A stretch of 31,841 nt of DNA from Nemertoderma westbladi. Its lineage: Eukaryota; Xenacoelomorpha; Nemertodermatida; Nemertodermatidae. The DNA is taken from positions 1 to 31,841 of the forward strand of contig JAUCBJ010002188.1 of the NCBI GenBank assembly GCA_032718475.1. Reading direction: 5' to 3'. The notes beneath the pieces were generated by a model. That model was not told where the DNA came from, searched no databases, and saw only the letters and a program-made list of their open reading frames with translations. Positions 1 through 10,730 of this stretch are shown here, piece after piece. The position numbers and the translations under genes are program-made. Position 1 is the stretch's first letter; each line of letters begins with the position of its first letter.

Positions 1-1113
1 ACATTAGCCTATGCCTATGGGGAGTATTGTTGTTGTAAGATAAGTCAGGGGAAGGGAAATACAACTCAACCACTAGATAAAGCGGCTCTCTTTACTACTT
101 TCAGCTATCCCGGGAGGTTGAATGACAGGCATTTCTAAGCTTTGATATTTAGCCGCTCTAGGTAGACTTGCATTAGGCAAATTCCAAGTGATTTCCTAAA
201 GGTTATCTTATTCCTATTCTGAACCTAATAGGATCCTATTAGGAGCCTAATATGATCCTATTAGGAGCCTAATAGGATCCTATTAGGATCCAATAGGACG
301 TTATTTAAAAGCGTTACTGTATCATGATACATAAAGGATAATTACATAATTATAATTGCATTAAACATACTGTATAATATTGAATATTATGTCTATTAAT
401 TTTGAACGAATTATAGCATTGCCATTCCCATAACAGAAGCTTCCAATGCGATTTCGTCGTTAAGGCTGTGACCCTCCTGTGTATCAATACCTTTTACATT
501 AACACAGCGCCAGTTTAGTTTGTACTGTAGCTTCATTAGTTTGGAGTTTCGGTGCGTGGTATATGTTGACATCTGTAGGTATCTGGATCGTTCGCCAATA
601 GTCTCGGTCTCTCCTTTGTATATTTATTGTTAAATTTATCAATTATTCTAGAACCAACCTGCAATAAACATAAACGTCAGTTTGTTACAGTATTTTCATA
701 AATTGCTCAGCAGTGGGTGCAAAATACAGTACATGAAGCTTTTAAAAAGCTCATATCTCAGCAATTCCTCATAGAAGTTCAGAGTTTGTTACTGTACATA
801 TTATAATTTGTGGAAGTTGGGTGCCATACAGTATAGTTTGGTGTAAGTTGGATGCAGTTGGGTTGAAGTTGGGTGTAGTTTGGTGTTTAGGCAGACCCGT
901 AATCACATAATGACCATTGACCATACCATACCAAACTTTTACAGTACTTTTTAACTACAATATTTTGTTTTTTGCCATCTCTCTCATTGTCTTCTTTGTT
1001 TTTATTGGCTTGTTTGTTTTGGGCTTGTTTTGTTCACCGATCATTGTGCTGTGGCTGTCCGATCCTCTGCTACTTTCCCTCAATTTGTACTGTGGTTGGT
1101 GCCGTTAACAACA
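1..1113. other. AT-rich non-coding stretch
   Basis: Apart from the palindromic repeat at 224-289, I see no gene here. A short hydrophobic open frame at 917-1108 (plus) has no recognisable homology and sits in T-rich sequence, so I do not call it. The stretch around 790-890 has a loose repetition of GTTGGGTG-like words (AAGTTGGGTG, AGTTTGGTG) consistent with a decayed simple repeat. Confidence 0.5.
224..289. repeat. Tandem 22-bp palindromic repeat
   Basis: Three head-to-tail copies with 22-bp spacing start at 224, 246 and 268. The core CCTAATAGGATCCTATTAGG is a perfect 20-bp palindrome in copies 1 and 3; copy 2 has one changed base. A fourth partial copy (ATTAGGATCCAATAGG) follows. Each copy could form a cruciform. 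No gene is nearby. Confidence 0.85.
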
Positions 1114-1165
1114 TAGTTTATTGTTTTGGTTAGAATGCTGCTGCTGTAACCTGCTCCTTTCCTTA
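1114..1165 (+). repeat. Dispersed short repeat, copy A
   Basis: It contains the word pair AGTTTATTGTTTTGGTTAG and CTGTAACCTGCTCCTTT, separated by about 12 bases. The same pair recurs at 3101-3150, inverted at 4261-4307, and at 21307-21357. The inverted copy lies inside a MITE-like element, so the other copies are probably fragments of the same family. Confidence 0.6.
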
Positions 1166-1439
1166 AATTGGTAGGTAACAACAGCGTTTATTGATTCCCA
1201 CATTCACATTCCCATCCACCTCCCCACATTTCCATCCAGCAAACCTAAAACAATAATAAGTTGTGAAATAATTGTTGAACTGTATCAAAATCTAATTAAT
1301 ACATTATGACAATGTACTGTATAATAATTTCAGATCAGACAGTCTGATTCATAATGTAGGTCTACAAAACTTCTATACATTGACCTGACTGCCTGACTGC
1401 GCCTGGCACTCGCTAATACTAAATTTTCACTTCCTGGTG

Positions 1440-1730
1440 CTCTTTTGTGGTCTTTTGCATCTTTTGCTGTCTTTTGCGGTCTTTTGCTGTCTTTTGCGGT
1501 CTTTTGTGGTCTTTTGCGGTCTTTTGCGGTAATTCGTCTTGCAGTATATCCATGCCTTCTCTGTTCTTTTGTGGTCTTTTGCAGTCTTTTGCGGTCTTTT
1601 GTGGTTTTTTGCGGTCTTTTATGGTTTTTTGCGGTCTTTTGTGGTCTTTTGCGGTCTTTTGTGGTCTTTTGCGGTCTTTTGCGGTCTTTTGCGGTCTTTT
1701 TTGGTCTTTTGCGGTCTTTTGCGGTAATTC
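1440..1730. repeat. 10-bp satellite (CTTTTGCGGT)n, two blocks
   Basis: Two blocks of the decamer CTTTTGCGGT and close variants (CTTTTGTGGT, CTTTTGCTGT) run 1440-1530 and about 1564-1725. Each block ends with the same word AATTCGT (1531-1537 and 1726-1732). Because 10 is not a multiple of 3, all frames are open on both strands and spurious Phe/Cys-rich or Lys/Arg-rich open frames result. The second block abuts the piggyBac remnant. Confidence 0.9.
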
Positions 1731-1737
1731 GTAGGAC

Positions 1738-2584
1738 CCACATGCCACGCAAACCAGGGAAATTCGGTTTGAAAAAAATTGGATTGTAGAGGCAAAATCA
1801 GGATTTGCATTAAAGGGGTTGATATATAGTGGCAAAGATACCGATGGAAAAGTTCATAAGGGGCTAGCAACCGAAATTGTGATGGAATTGAGTACCCCTT
1901 TCTATTACACTGGACGAGGGATAACAACCGATAACTATTTCACTTCCTTTTCATTGGGGGTGAAACTCAAGGAGAAGGACTTGTCATTATTGGGAACACT
2001 CCGTGGTAACAGAAAGGAAATACCAAATGAAATAAAAAATATTAAAGATCGCTCCCCTGATACATCGGTTTTCGTCCACAATTCAGCTGAAAAGATAACT
2101 CTTGTTTCATATGTCCCAAAAAAGAACAAAAATGTTATTCTTAAATTATAAATTTGTAAATTAAATTAAATTGTAAATTATAAATTTGTTAAATTATAAA
2201 AACAAATCGGTGGCCTCTGGCAGTCTTCTTCAACATTTTAGACATAGCTGGGTTGAACGCATTTCTATTGATGGTGAAGAATGGTTACAGAAATGATCGT
2301 CGTGCTTTTATCAAGATACTGTCACTTTCATTGGTGGAAGCAAACATTAAGTTGAGATTATATTCACTGCAATTACCAAGATCATCGCGTTTGGCTGCAT
2401 CTGTTTTGGGATATAAAAGTCTGCCAAATAGTAAAGTTCCTTCTGCGGGTCCCAGACGATGTAAGCTATGTTTAGAAAGGTCAGATAGCAAGCAAACGAG
2501 AGTCCGGTGTGATAAATGCTTTGTACCAGTCTGCAAAGATCACCATATCGTTGTGAAAACATGTATTGAATGTTTGGGAGTCTA
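1738..2584 (+). pseudogene. Broken piggyBac-like transposase
   Basis: Plus-strand remnant of a piggyBac-type (DDE_Tnp_1_7) transposase. The first piece (about 1744-1790) reads PRKPGKFGLKK, matching the family's KP-K-G-K block, then a one-base frameshift leads into WIVEAKSGFALKGLIYSGKD (from about 1779). The frame from 1819 contains TTDNYFTS, the first catalytic-Asp block, and GTLRGNRKEIP, and ends at 2151. An AT-rich insert of about 60 bases replaces the middle of the catalytic core. The reading resumes near 2208 with RWPLAVFFNILDIAGLNAF, then reaches the C-terminal Cys-rich domain (CKLC, CDKC, CIEC spacing) and stops at about 2585. The frameshift, internal deletion and missing N-terminus show it is dead. 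I saw no convincing terminal inverted repeats or TTAA pair. Confidence 0.88.
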
Positions 2585-2637
2585 GACAAGTAACAACTAT
2601 AGGCTTACCAGTGCTTCATAATAAACTATGCAATATT

Positions 2638-2760
2638 TAGAAAGGTTTAGCATGTTTAAAATTTAGAAACGTCATATAGCAAGCAAACAAGAGTCCGGTG
2701 TGATAAATGCAAAGATAACCACAAACTTTTATTGACTGTTTGGGTATCTAAACAAACAAC
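2638..2760 (+). repeat. Decayed duplicate of the piggyBac 3' end
   Basis: It repeats 2466-2600: shared words include ATAGCAAGCAAAC, GAGTCCGGTGTGATAAATG and TGTTTGGG-ATCTA. The copy lacks the bases coding for part of the Cys-rich domain (the CFVPVC segment) and is not open. It appears to be a local tandem duplication that later decayed. Confidence 0.75.
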
Positions 2761-2902
2761 AACACAACTGTAGTCTTCCTACTTTTTTTATATGAACTGA
2801 ACTATGCAATACAATTTTATGTTGGAACTGAATATACAGATATACTTAAATAACCTAGAGCTCACACATAATCATGTTGTTGTTATTGTATATGTTGTCC
2901 AA

Positions 2903-2920
2903 CCCCCCCCCCCCCCCCCC
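2903..2920. repeat. Poly-C tract, 18 bases
   Basis: Uninterrupted run of 18 C. It is one of four G/C homopolymer runs of 18 or more in this otherwise AT-rich window. Confidence 0.95.
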
Positions 2921-3100
2921 AACCTAAAGTTTGGCATGAAAATGGTTCCAAACTATTTATTTCCTATTTTTAAATAAAATTATTCAAAAAAATAACATTG
3001 TAAATAATGTTCAAATAATGTGACTACAAATGTAGTCCATACGCTAAACAACTTATATTGGAAACTGTGCTAGGATTAGTGTTAATTAAGTAATGGAGAT

Positions 3101-3150
3101 TAGTTTATTGTTTTGGTTAGAAAACACCACCACTGTAACCTGCTTCTTTT
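3101..3150 (+). repeat. Dispersed short repeat, copy B
   Basis: It has the same word pair as 1114-1165 (TAGTTTATTGTTTTGGTTAG, then CTGTAACCTGCTTCTTTT) with about 13 bases between. The rest of 2921-3920 is AT-rich and I see no gene in it. Confidence 0.6.
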
Positions 3151-3920
3151 GCCAGAGGTACGCATATGAACGATAACCAACTTCAGTGTGTTTGAGCTAC
3201 CTCTAATAATTGATGTACATGCTTAAAATTTCGCATGTCGTATGAGAGATGATAAATTGTTTTAAATTCCAACATTTCAAAATAAGGACCACCCTAGTAT
3301 ACACTACACTACACTTGTATAGGCCTACAAATATAATTAATTGTAAGCAAATGCAATGGCACCGAATGCCGAAATATGCGCCGCTACAGTCAGACAGTGT
3401 CAATCACTAGCGGCCTTGGTTCTGTGGTCAGTATGAAATGATTGACATAACTTTGATTCATGTAGATTTTGACAGGCATACAAGTAGAAATAGGCTCTAC
3501 AGTTCGTATAATACAATATAATGCAATACATACTATCAACTATGCACTATGCAGTGGGTAGATAAAACTCCTATAACTGAGATTCAAAATTTAGGTCATA
3601 GTCTTAAAGTAGCCCATATCTGCATATACATGATAGGCCTATACTGAAGGATAGACTGTATGCTACAATATGTGTAGGCTATGTGTGTACCCCTCTATCT
3701 GCAACTTTATTTCTCCCTCTGCAATTTTGCGGGCTTGGGACCGTTTTTTGTGTTTTTTGAACACAAAAAGCTGCATTAAAACACAGCTAGATCAGCCCCC
3801 GCTCAATGCATGGCTCGCCCCACAATCAGACAATGCTTTGTTTTATTTTGCACATCATGTGCGCCCCCCTAAACGATTTGAACTACACTTGGATACACGT
3901 TTTGCAAGCGTTTCTCAATC

Positions 3921-4041
3921 GTTTGTACTCTTTTGTACTATTTTTGCACTCTTTTGTACTATTTTTGCACTTTATTGTACTCTTTTGTATTCTTATGTAC
4001 TATATTGTACTATTTTGTATTTTTTTGTACTTTTTTGTACA
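3921..4041. repeat. 10-bp satellite (TTTTGTACTC)n
   Basis: About 12 copies of TTTTGTACTC/TTTTTGCACT/TTTTTGTACT, again about 10 bp long and again ending in AATTCGT (4042-4048) followed by a GGAC-like word, as at 1726-1740. The shared terminus and unit length link it to the 1440-1730 arrays. The open frames across it are low-complexity artefacts. Confidence 0.8.
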
Positions 4042-4186
4042 AATTCGTCGGACACTCAAAACGACATAACCCAGTCAGCCAGTAACCAGATAACGAAAGG
4101 GACTACAGGCTGACAGGACTACTGGACTACATAATTTACAAACCTGCAAACACAAAAATATAGAAAACAATTCACTGATTCACAGA

Positions 4187-4400
4187 GGCCATATCCTGGT
4201 ATTTGGTCCGCGGACCAAATACGTTTTCCGGCAAAGCCATTTAAATGAGCAGGTTAGTAAAGGAGCAGGTTACAGTGGCTTGTTGGGGGAACCAAAACAA
4301 TAAACATTGAATTACTTCATTGTTATTAATATTTTATTGTACATGATTACACATGATTACATTATACATTGGTCCGCGGACCAGAAGCCAGTATAATGCC
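4187..4400. mobile_element. MITE-like element with palindromic ends
   Basis: The left terminus 4187-4218 and the reverse complement of the right terminus 4369-4400 match at about 26 of 32 positions, including a 14-base block around TGGTCCGCGGACCA. On the left, 4199-4222 is a perfect 24-base palindrome centred on CCGCGG. The 150-bp interior has no coding capacity and includes an inverted copy of the dispersed repeat seen at 1114. No clear target-site duplication was found, so the exact ends are uncertain. Confidence 0.65.
4261..4307 (-). repeat. Dispersed short repeat, copy C (inverted)
   Basis: Reads AGGAGCAGGTTACAGTGGC and then AACCAAAACAATAAAC, the reverse complement of the word pair at 1114-1165 and 3101-3150. 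It lies inside the MITE-like element 4187-4400. Confidence 0.6.
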
Positions 4401-5080
4401 CATAATTTTTTACCCCAGAATGTGTAGGGGGTTTATCATTCAATATATTCATATTCATTACAAGACTACACAAGACTACTAACAGACAGACAGACTAAGC
4501 AGCTAAGGGCAACCCTAAACATCCAGACATCAGCTGGAGCCTGGAGACAACACATGACAAACGCCGAGCTTTACAGCTTTATGCAGGCACTGTCTGCTGT
4601 CGCTGGCGAAGACTGGATTTACCGTGCAGCCGTGTGCCAGTCCTTGCTATTATTACAGTATTACGAAAACAAAATACTGAAATAACCTACCGGTAACAGG
4701 GTACTGCTGTACTGTACGGTACTGCTGTACCAGTCTGCCAGTGTACGTTCCTCAGTTCCTACTTCTGTACTTCATACTTAGTATCGATATCGTACTGTCG
4801 TAATACTGTAATAAAGTCTTAAAGTGTAACTGCAACTATCAACTGATCAACTATCAACTATCACACCGTCTGATTCACTGATTGTCAGACTGTAGAAACA
4901 AATAAGAAATAACCCACTGCAGGGTTGAACTTTTCCACGTATGTCTTACACTTTTACATATCCACGTACGCACATACGTGGATATGTTATGTTATGTTAT
5001 TAATATCGCCAGAATAACAATAACATATTAAATTTTGCACATATACAGTATGTATGTATGTATTATATTGATAACCGCAC
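4401..5080. other. Non-coding stretch, no feature recognised
   Basis: AT-rich with short local repeats such as GTACTGCTGTACTGTACGGTACTGCTGTAC near 4703 and a (TATG)n-like run near 5047. No open frame of note, no recognised element. Confidence 0.5.
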
Positions 5081-5260
5081 GAAATTGAAGAAAAGAAGAA
5101 GGAAATTCAAGAAATAACCGGTAATCCAGAGAAAAATACACGGGAAATTAACAAAAGTTAAATAAATGGCTGGTATAAATACAGTAGACTACGGGGTTAG
5201 ACAAAAAACATTAATCAATAGTTAATAATTAAATAAATAAGTTACTGTAAGTATTTATAC
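5081..5260 (+). repeat. Direct repeat, left copy
   Basis: About 180 bp that recur at 6893-7071 with roughly 90% identity by eye. The first part is open in one frame and reads EIEEKKKEIQEITG..., ending NTREINKS and a stop at about 5158; the right copy reads EIEEEKKEIQEITGG... and also stops. It could be a terminal direct repeat of a short element or a duplicated exon or ORF fragment. I do not recognise the peptide. Confidence 0.7.
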
Positions 5261-5416
5261 ACGTTCGTGGGGTCATCGCGCAGGACGAGGCTCAGTTATC
5301 AGATACAGATTAAAATTGAGCGACTGTATCACAAAATAGGGTTTTAAGAAATTTACCCACACCACCAATCAATCAAAGAAAGGGGAACAGTACGTGTTCA
5401 TCCCTTTTAATCTGCA

Positions 5417-5437
5417 CCCCCCCCCCCCCCCCCCCCC
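5417..5437. repeat. Poly-C tract, 21 bases
   Basis: Uninterrupted run of 21 C, followed after one A by a C-rich tail (CCCTTCCCACCCACC). Confidence 0.95.
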
Positions 5438-5456
5438 ACCCTTCCCACCCACCAGT

Positions 5457-5775
5457 ACTTTATAACTACCGATGCCTTCAATAGGCGAAGCCAGGTATGG
5501 TTTATAGGAATATAATCAACGCAGTAGGCAGTACTCGTCTTCATTATTATAAACGTCGTTGTGCTCGTCCTGTTTTGTATTTAAACATATTTCCTAAACG
5601 CATACTGACGGACGATCTTTATAACTACTGATGCCTTTAATAGGCGAAGCCAGGTATGGTTAATAGGAATATAGTCTACACAGTACTCGTCTTCATTATA
5701 TGCCTCGTTGCGCTCGTCGCTCGTCCTGTTTTGCATTAAAATATTTTTCCTAAACCAAGACTGACGATCTTTATA
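5457..5775. repeat. Tandem duplication, about 160 bp
   Basis: Two adjacent copies (about 5457-5615 and 5618-5775) share CTTTATAACTAC, GATGCCTT, AATAGGCGAAGCCAGGTATG and CAGTACTCGTCTTCATTAT, and end near GACGATC. The second copy has an expanded CGTCGCTCGTC. Parts resemble 25945-26000 in the terminal-inverted-repeat element. Confidence 0.8.
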
Positions 5776-6589
5776 CAGTTATAACTATGGGAAGTTTCGA
5801 AACTGTGCGAGTAACTGCTGATACATCTATGTGGAGATGTGTGATACAACGCCAACGCATCGTATGCCGATGTAGTAATACATAATATGGGTATTGAAAT
5901 AATATTAAATCAATGTACACGCTTAAAGCTGCAGCGAAAAAATGTAGATAATTTCCTAGGTTACATATAAAATAATAATATTATTTTTAAGAACATTAAT
6001 TTACTACTTTGCAAAAATTCCATTAAAAAATAACCAGACAAATATATTGCGGAATAAACTATTTCAGATATAAGCCTACAACAGTCATTACATCTTCTCT
6101 CACCTGAGATATTAAGTAATACAACATTTATAGTATAGAGTCAATAGGAATTGAAATACAGGCAGTGTGGTTGGAGTTATGTCTGGGTTGCTATAGCAAT
6201 ACTACTGGCTGCCTATTACAGTACAATTCGCCTCTGATAAGGCTACACCAACATCTCCCAGCCAGCTAGCAGCTCTACACCCCCGCAGAGACTATGTTAA
6301 CCAATAATGGGCAGGATTAAATTTGTATTCAATAATTGTGCCGCTTTAATTACCTTTAGATCAATTAAAGACACATTTATTAAAGCAAATCACTTGAACT
6401 AATTAAAAACTATAATAGAATGGGGTATGTGGATTACATCTGTATAATTTTTAAGTATAATTATTTAAATCTTATACTGTAAAATAATTAATTTCGTTTA
6501 ACAGGCAGGTTGAAAATGCAGTTTTTACCGTAATCAACTTAATTATTGCTATTATCTTAGCTTCTCGAAGGCCACACGGTAATTCAACT
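5776..6589. other. Non-coding stretch, no feature recognised
   Basis: AT-rich, without substantial open frames. I see no gene or clear repeat unit in it. Confidence 0.5.
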
Positions 6590-6892
6590 TGGAAAATTTC
6601 TAAACTTTTGCCAGACTACATGTGTACCAAGTTTGGTTAAATTTCATTAACATTTGGCTGAGTTATTAACGTTTAAAATTGGACACGACAGAACAACAGA
6701 TCGACAGAACAACAGATCAACAGAGCAACAGACACACCGATTGAGTTAGTGGTACCTGTATGCTAAGCTCGCTTACTTTCGTCGCTCGCCCCACATAAAT
6801 AAGTTAAGGTTATATAAGGTCTAGAAATAAGTGGTTGTCAATAAATTCTTAAGTTAATGATTAAACAAGTCGGTTGCATAAATAAGTTAAGT

Positions 6893-7071
6893 GAAATTGA
6901 AGAAGAGAAAAAGGAAATTCAAGAAATAACCGGTGGTAATCCAAAGAAAAATACACGGGAAATTAACAAATAGTTAAATAAATGGCTGGTATAAATAGAC
7001 TACGGGGTTAGACAACAAACATTCATCAATAGTTAATAAATAAATAAATAATTAACTGAAAGTATTTATAC
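6893..7071 (+). repeat. Direct repeat, right copy
   Basis: Partner of 5081-5260. The short open stretch EIEEEKKEIQEITGG is kept, with several differences from the left copy that are conservative at the peptide level (K/E and a Gly insertion). It is followed by the same GGCTGGTATAAATA and GACTACGGGGTTAGACAA words and ends in AGTATTTATAC. Confidence 0.7.
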
Positions 7072-8328
7072 ATAAATAATTTTCCAGAATATGGTGTATT
7101 TATTAAATATAATAAAATAGCCTCGCACAGATGCAAAACCATGAAACATTATAACGCTCTTATCTCAGCTATTTTTCAACGAAATTCAAATTGTTTTACA
7201 TATTTGGAATTCTTTGCATGGACAGCTATCCATTGGTACCAACAAACAGCTACCGGTATAAGGTAGAAGAACGCGGTGGGATTGGTGTAACATCTCCGGA
7301 GACACTTTTTTTTAAACGCTTGTAGCTAAAGATTCAAAGCAAAAATTAAAATTCTGGCTCACCCAGTCTGTGGTCGGGAGGTGAAACTATCTCTGTTTCA
7401 AATTTCATGCAATCTCATTACGATTTGTAGAAAAATTAAGGGGGGGGGGGGGGGGGGGCGTGTCACTGAATTACGACACTATATTCTGGGACATGGTGTA
7501 TAGTGTGCGAAAAACATTAAATAATGTAAACTTCCGACTGTCCATGTACAACCAACTCGTGTTTGGAGAACTCCAGTCAACACCGATTCTAGAATAAATG
7601 TATTATTAAATATAGGTAAGATTGAATAAATGTTACTATTAATAAAATTATTATGAACCAATTAGCTCAATATAGGTAGGTACTGAATTATACGAGTATT
7701 TCCGATACCAATTTATACAGTAGACCTACTGTACTGTAAGATAAGCCTACTACTGTATACATAAAGTAGGCCTAACAGGCTCTGCATGCATTGAGTACTA
7801 CTACTACTGTATTGCAATTTAAATATATAAAAGTTTAATACTAACTATTCATATCAACTACCGGTATTCATACTAAACAGGAAGGCAGGCGTAATGATGA
7901 CCAATTATATCTGAGTATGAATTATTAGTTTTCCCTTGGGTGAGTTCTCTTTCCTATTTACTGTAGTGTATTTACTGTACAGTGTACACCGTTTATGATA
8001 AATAACTGAAGAGTTTTCTGGAACATAGGCCTACAGTAGTATTGCAGGCATTACTGTGTTTTGGTTCCCTATAAATTTTTTAAATCTTCATTTTTATCTT
8101 GTTTTTTGCTCTATTATGCATAATAGATGTACTGTAGTAGTACTGTAGCCTACTATTTAAAATATAACTGTCTAAAACATTATCTATTACTAATACTAGC
8201 TAGTGAAAAGATTATTAGGCAATGTTAATATTGGGCACACCCCCTCCAAATTTTGTATACTACAGTAGGCCTATAGTTTTTTTTTCTTACCTATTTTGCT
8301 ATACTTATATATTACTTACTTCTATATT
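7072..8328. other. Non-coding stretch with a poly-G run
   Basis: AT-rich sequence with an uninterrupted G run at 7440-7458 (19 bases). TAGGCCTA-type palindromes occur repeatedly (about 7745, 7765, 8030 and 8270). No gene recognised. Confidence 0.5.
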
Positions 8329-8650
8329 GACCATGATAATGTATATTATCATGAGGTTTTTTGTTTTAGAACCTAAATGTCATCTTCTGTGAGACGTTAG
8401 CTATTGTTTTTTTTTATTGTAGCTAGTGTTTTTTTTAGGTAGCTAGGCCTTCTGTTTTTAAAATTACAAAACCAAATTTTTGGTACCTAATTTATGATAC
8501 ATTTTTTGACCATGTTAATGGATATTATCATGATGTTTTTTGTTCTAGAACATCAATTTCAACTTCTGAGAGAGTTTAGCTATTATTTTTTTATTATGGT
8601 AGCTAGTGTTTTAAAGGTAGCTAGTGATCTTAAAATTACAAAAGAAAACT
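8329..8650 (+). repeat. Tandem duplication, 179-bp spacing
   Basis: Unit 1 starts at 8329 and unit 2 at 8508. Both begin GACCATG-TAATG-ATATTATCATGA, then GTTTTTTGTT-TAGAACAT/CCTA, and contain CTTCTG-GAG...GTTAGCTATT and GTAGCTAGTGTTTT. A related inverted fragment lies at 10213-10270 and a weaker direct one at 11019-11090, so this is a dispersed family. The open frame at 8494-8715 is inside unit 2 and is not credible as a gene. Confidence 0.7.
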
Positions 8651-8879
8651 TGTCATGCTCCTTTTATTTAGACAATTTCCATATCATCAATATATTCTAC
8701 TGTAGAAATGACTAATAAAACGAGAAATAAATCTAGACATTTTTTGGATGCTCTGGGAAAAGATTAAGAAAATTTTATTATTAAACACGATAAACTAGCA
8801 ATCCTTTAACCCTTTTGCACCTAAAGAAAGATTTTATTTGTGCCCCAAAAGCGTAAACTAAAATCATAAATCTGAAGTT

Positions 8880-9636
8880 TGTCAGTCTTTATGTCAGTTT
8901 GTCTGTCAAGACTAAAGATGAATACAAATTAACTAACATTCTCGCTCTGTGGGTTTTCAAGGTCGGTGATTTCATTTCTGATGTCAGTTTTCACGTTTAC
9001 ATAAATCTAGTCTGCCTGTCTGTCGGTCTTTCTGTCAGTCAGTCTGTCAAAACTTAAAAGAGAATACAAACTAACTAACATTCTCGCTATGGGGGTTTTA
9101 AGGGGTGCTGATTTCATTTCTAATGTCAGTTTTCACGTTTACATAAATCTAGTCTGTCTGTCTGCCGGTCTGTCGGTCTTTCTGTCAGTCAGTTAGTCTG
9201 TCAAAACTTAAAAAAGAATACAAACTAACTAACATTCTCGCTATGGGGGTTTTACGGGGTGCTGATTTCATTTCTGATGTCAGTTTTAACATTTACATAA
9301 ATATAGTCTGTATGTCTGTCGGTCTGTCGGTCTTTCTGTAAGTCAGTCTGTCAAAACTAAAAAAGAAACTAACTAACTAACTTACATTCTCGCTATGGGG
9401 GTTTTAAAGGGGTGCTGATTTCATTTCTGATGTCAGTTTTAACGTTTACATAAATATAGTCAGTCTGTCTGTCGGTCTTTCTGTCAGTCAGTCTGTCAAA
9501 ACTTAAGAATTTATACAAACTAACTAAAATTCTCGCTATGGGGGTTTTAAGGGGTGCTGATTTCATTTCTGATGTCAGTTTTCACGTTTACATAAATCTA
9601 GTCTGTTTGTCTATCGGTCTTTCTGTCAGTCTGTAC
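8880..9636 (+). repeat. Satellite, 142-154 bp units, about 5 copies
   Basis: The word CTCGCT marks successive units at 8941, 9083, 9237, 9389 and 9532. Each unit has CTAACTAACATTCTCGCTATG, a GGGGTTTTAAGGGGTGCTG segment, CATTTCTGATGTCAGTTTT, ACGTTTACATAAAT and a CTGTC/GGTCTTTCTGTCAGT microsatellite-like tail. Unit length varies with the number of TGTC steps. It is non-coding. Confidence 0.9.
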
Positions 9637-9810
9637 TACTGTACTGTGGTTGGCATTACGCCATATACCTAAGAATAATAATACAGTCTACAATACAGCT
9701 TATCTACAGTACAGAATGGATTTTTTGCCATGAAGAGGACCAGATTTCATTAATACTATCCACCAGTATACCTAGTCCAAGAGCCTTTCCAATACAACAT
9801 GTATTACAAC

Positions 9811-9867
9811 ATGACGTCCACTGCACGTCTTAGTGCGCTGTCCATGGTGTCGTTCAGTGGACGTCAT
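9811..9867. repeat. Short perfect hairpin
   Basis: ATGACGTCCACTG at 9811-9823 is the exact reverse complement of CAGTGGACGTCAT at 9855-9867, with a 31-base loop. Function unknown. Confidence 0.8.
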
Positions 9868-10730
9868 AGGTTCTACTAGGGGTTTTAAGCAACGGTAGTG
9901 GGAGTGTTCTGACTGAGTATAATAAAAATTTATATAATTTACATTTCTGAATAGCAAAAACTGTATTTTTACATCTGCCTATATTTTGTATTAAAAACTA
10001 GCTGGTGAATAATTACTGGCTACTTTGAATATCAAATATACAGTAGATTACTACAGTAGCTACCATGACTTATAAATTATTCCTGACAAATATATATTTG
10101 AGAATTAAATTATATCTTAAATTTTTTTTTACTAGCTAATAAATAGTACTACTGTAGCTAACACAAAATCGAAAGTACTAGCTACCACCTTACTGTCAGA
10201 ATGTCAAATATTTGTTCTAGAACAAAAAACCTCATGATAAAAGCCATTCAAATATGAAAAAAAATTGGTCAAAAAGTGGGTGCCCATAACATAGTAATGC
10301 CGTTTCTTACTTTGTTTTTTGAAAATATTCTACAACATATTATCTATTAATTTTACTTAAAAATCCTGCTCTAGAAAAAATACGTGTTGTTCTAGAACAT
10401 GATATAAAAAACGTGTTTTTTTATGTAGGCCCATGCCATTAATTTTTTAATTACGGTAGTGTTTAAATTTTAATTCATACACCAAATTGATTATCATGGT
10501 ATCTAATGATTTAATTATGTTTCAGCCAGTATTTTATTATTGGCTGGTTTTAAAAAATTTTAATTAAAATATATCATAAATCAGAATAATTCATAAAATT
10601 AAAAACATTTTTTTCATTGTTCTAGAAAAAAATATATAGTTTTAGAACAAAACGAATTTATTAAATAAATAGCTAAAATGTCGTACAACATTTTAAAATA
10701 ATATCTAAAAGAAAATATATTTTAAAAATA
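9868..10730. other. AT-rich non-coding stretch
   Basis: Contains scattered GTTCTAGAAC or close variants (10213, 10391, 10618) and an inverted fragment of the 8329 family at 10213-10270. No gene recognised. Confidence 0.5.

Larger units (their letters stand above)
5261..6795. mobile_element. Composite repeat element between direct repeats
   Basis: The left edge (ACACGTTCGTGGGGTC) and the right part (6590-6795, with CTAAACTTTTG, ACTACAT, ACCAAGTTTGGTTAAATTTC and an end CGCTCGCCCCAC) match the two ends and core of the compact element at 25845-26206. Here the two halves are separated by about 1.3 kb that includes a poly-C run and a tandem duplication. No coding capacity was seen. It may be a larger family member or a compact copy interrupted by other insertions. 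Confidence 0.5.

Noticed and set aside
1330-1927. Lys/Arg-rich and Phe/Cys-rich open frames
   Set aside because: A 10-bp repeat keeps all frames open; there is no conserved domain.
3670-4113. 147-codon plus-strand frame
   Set aside because: Its second half is the TTTTGTACTC satellite, and the first half shows no recognisable domain.
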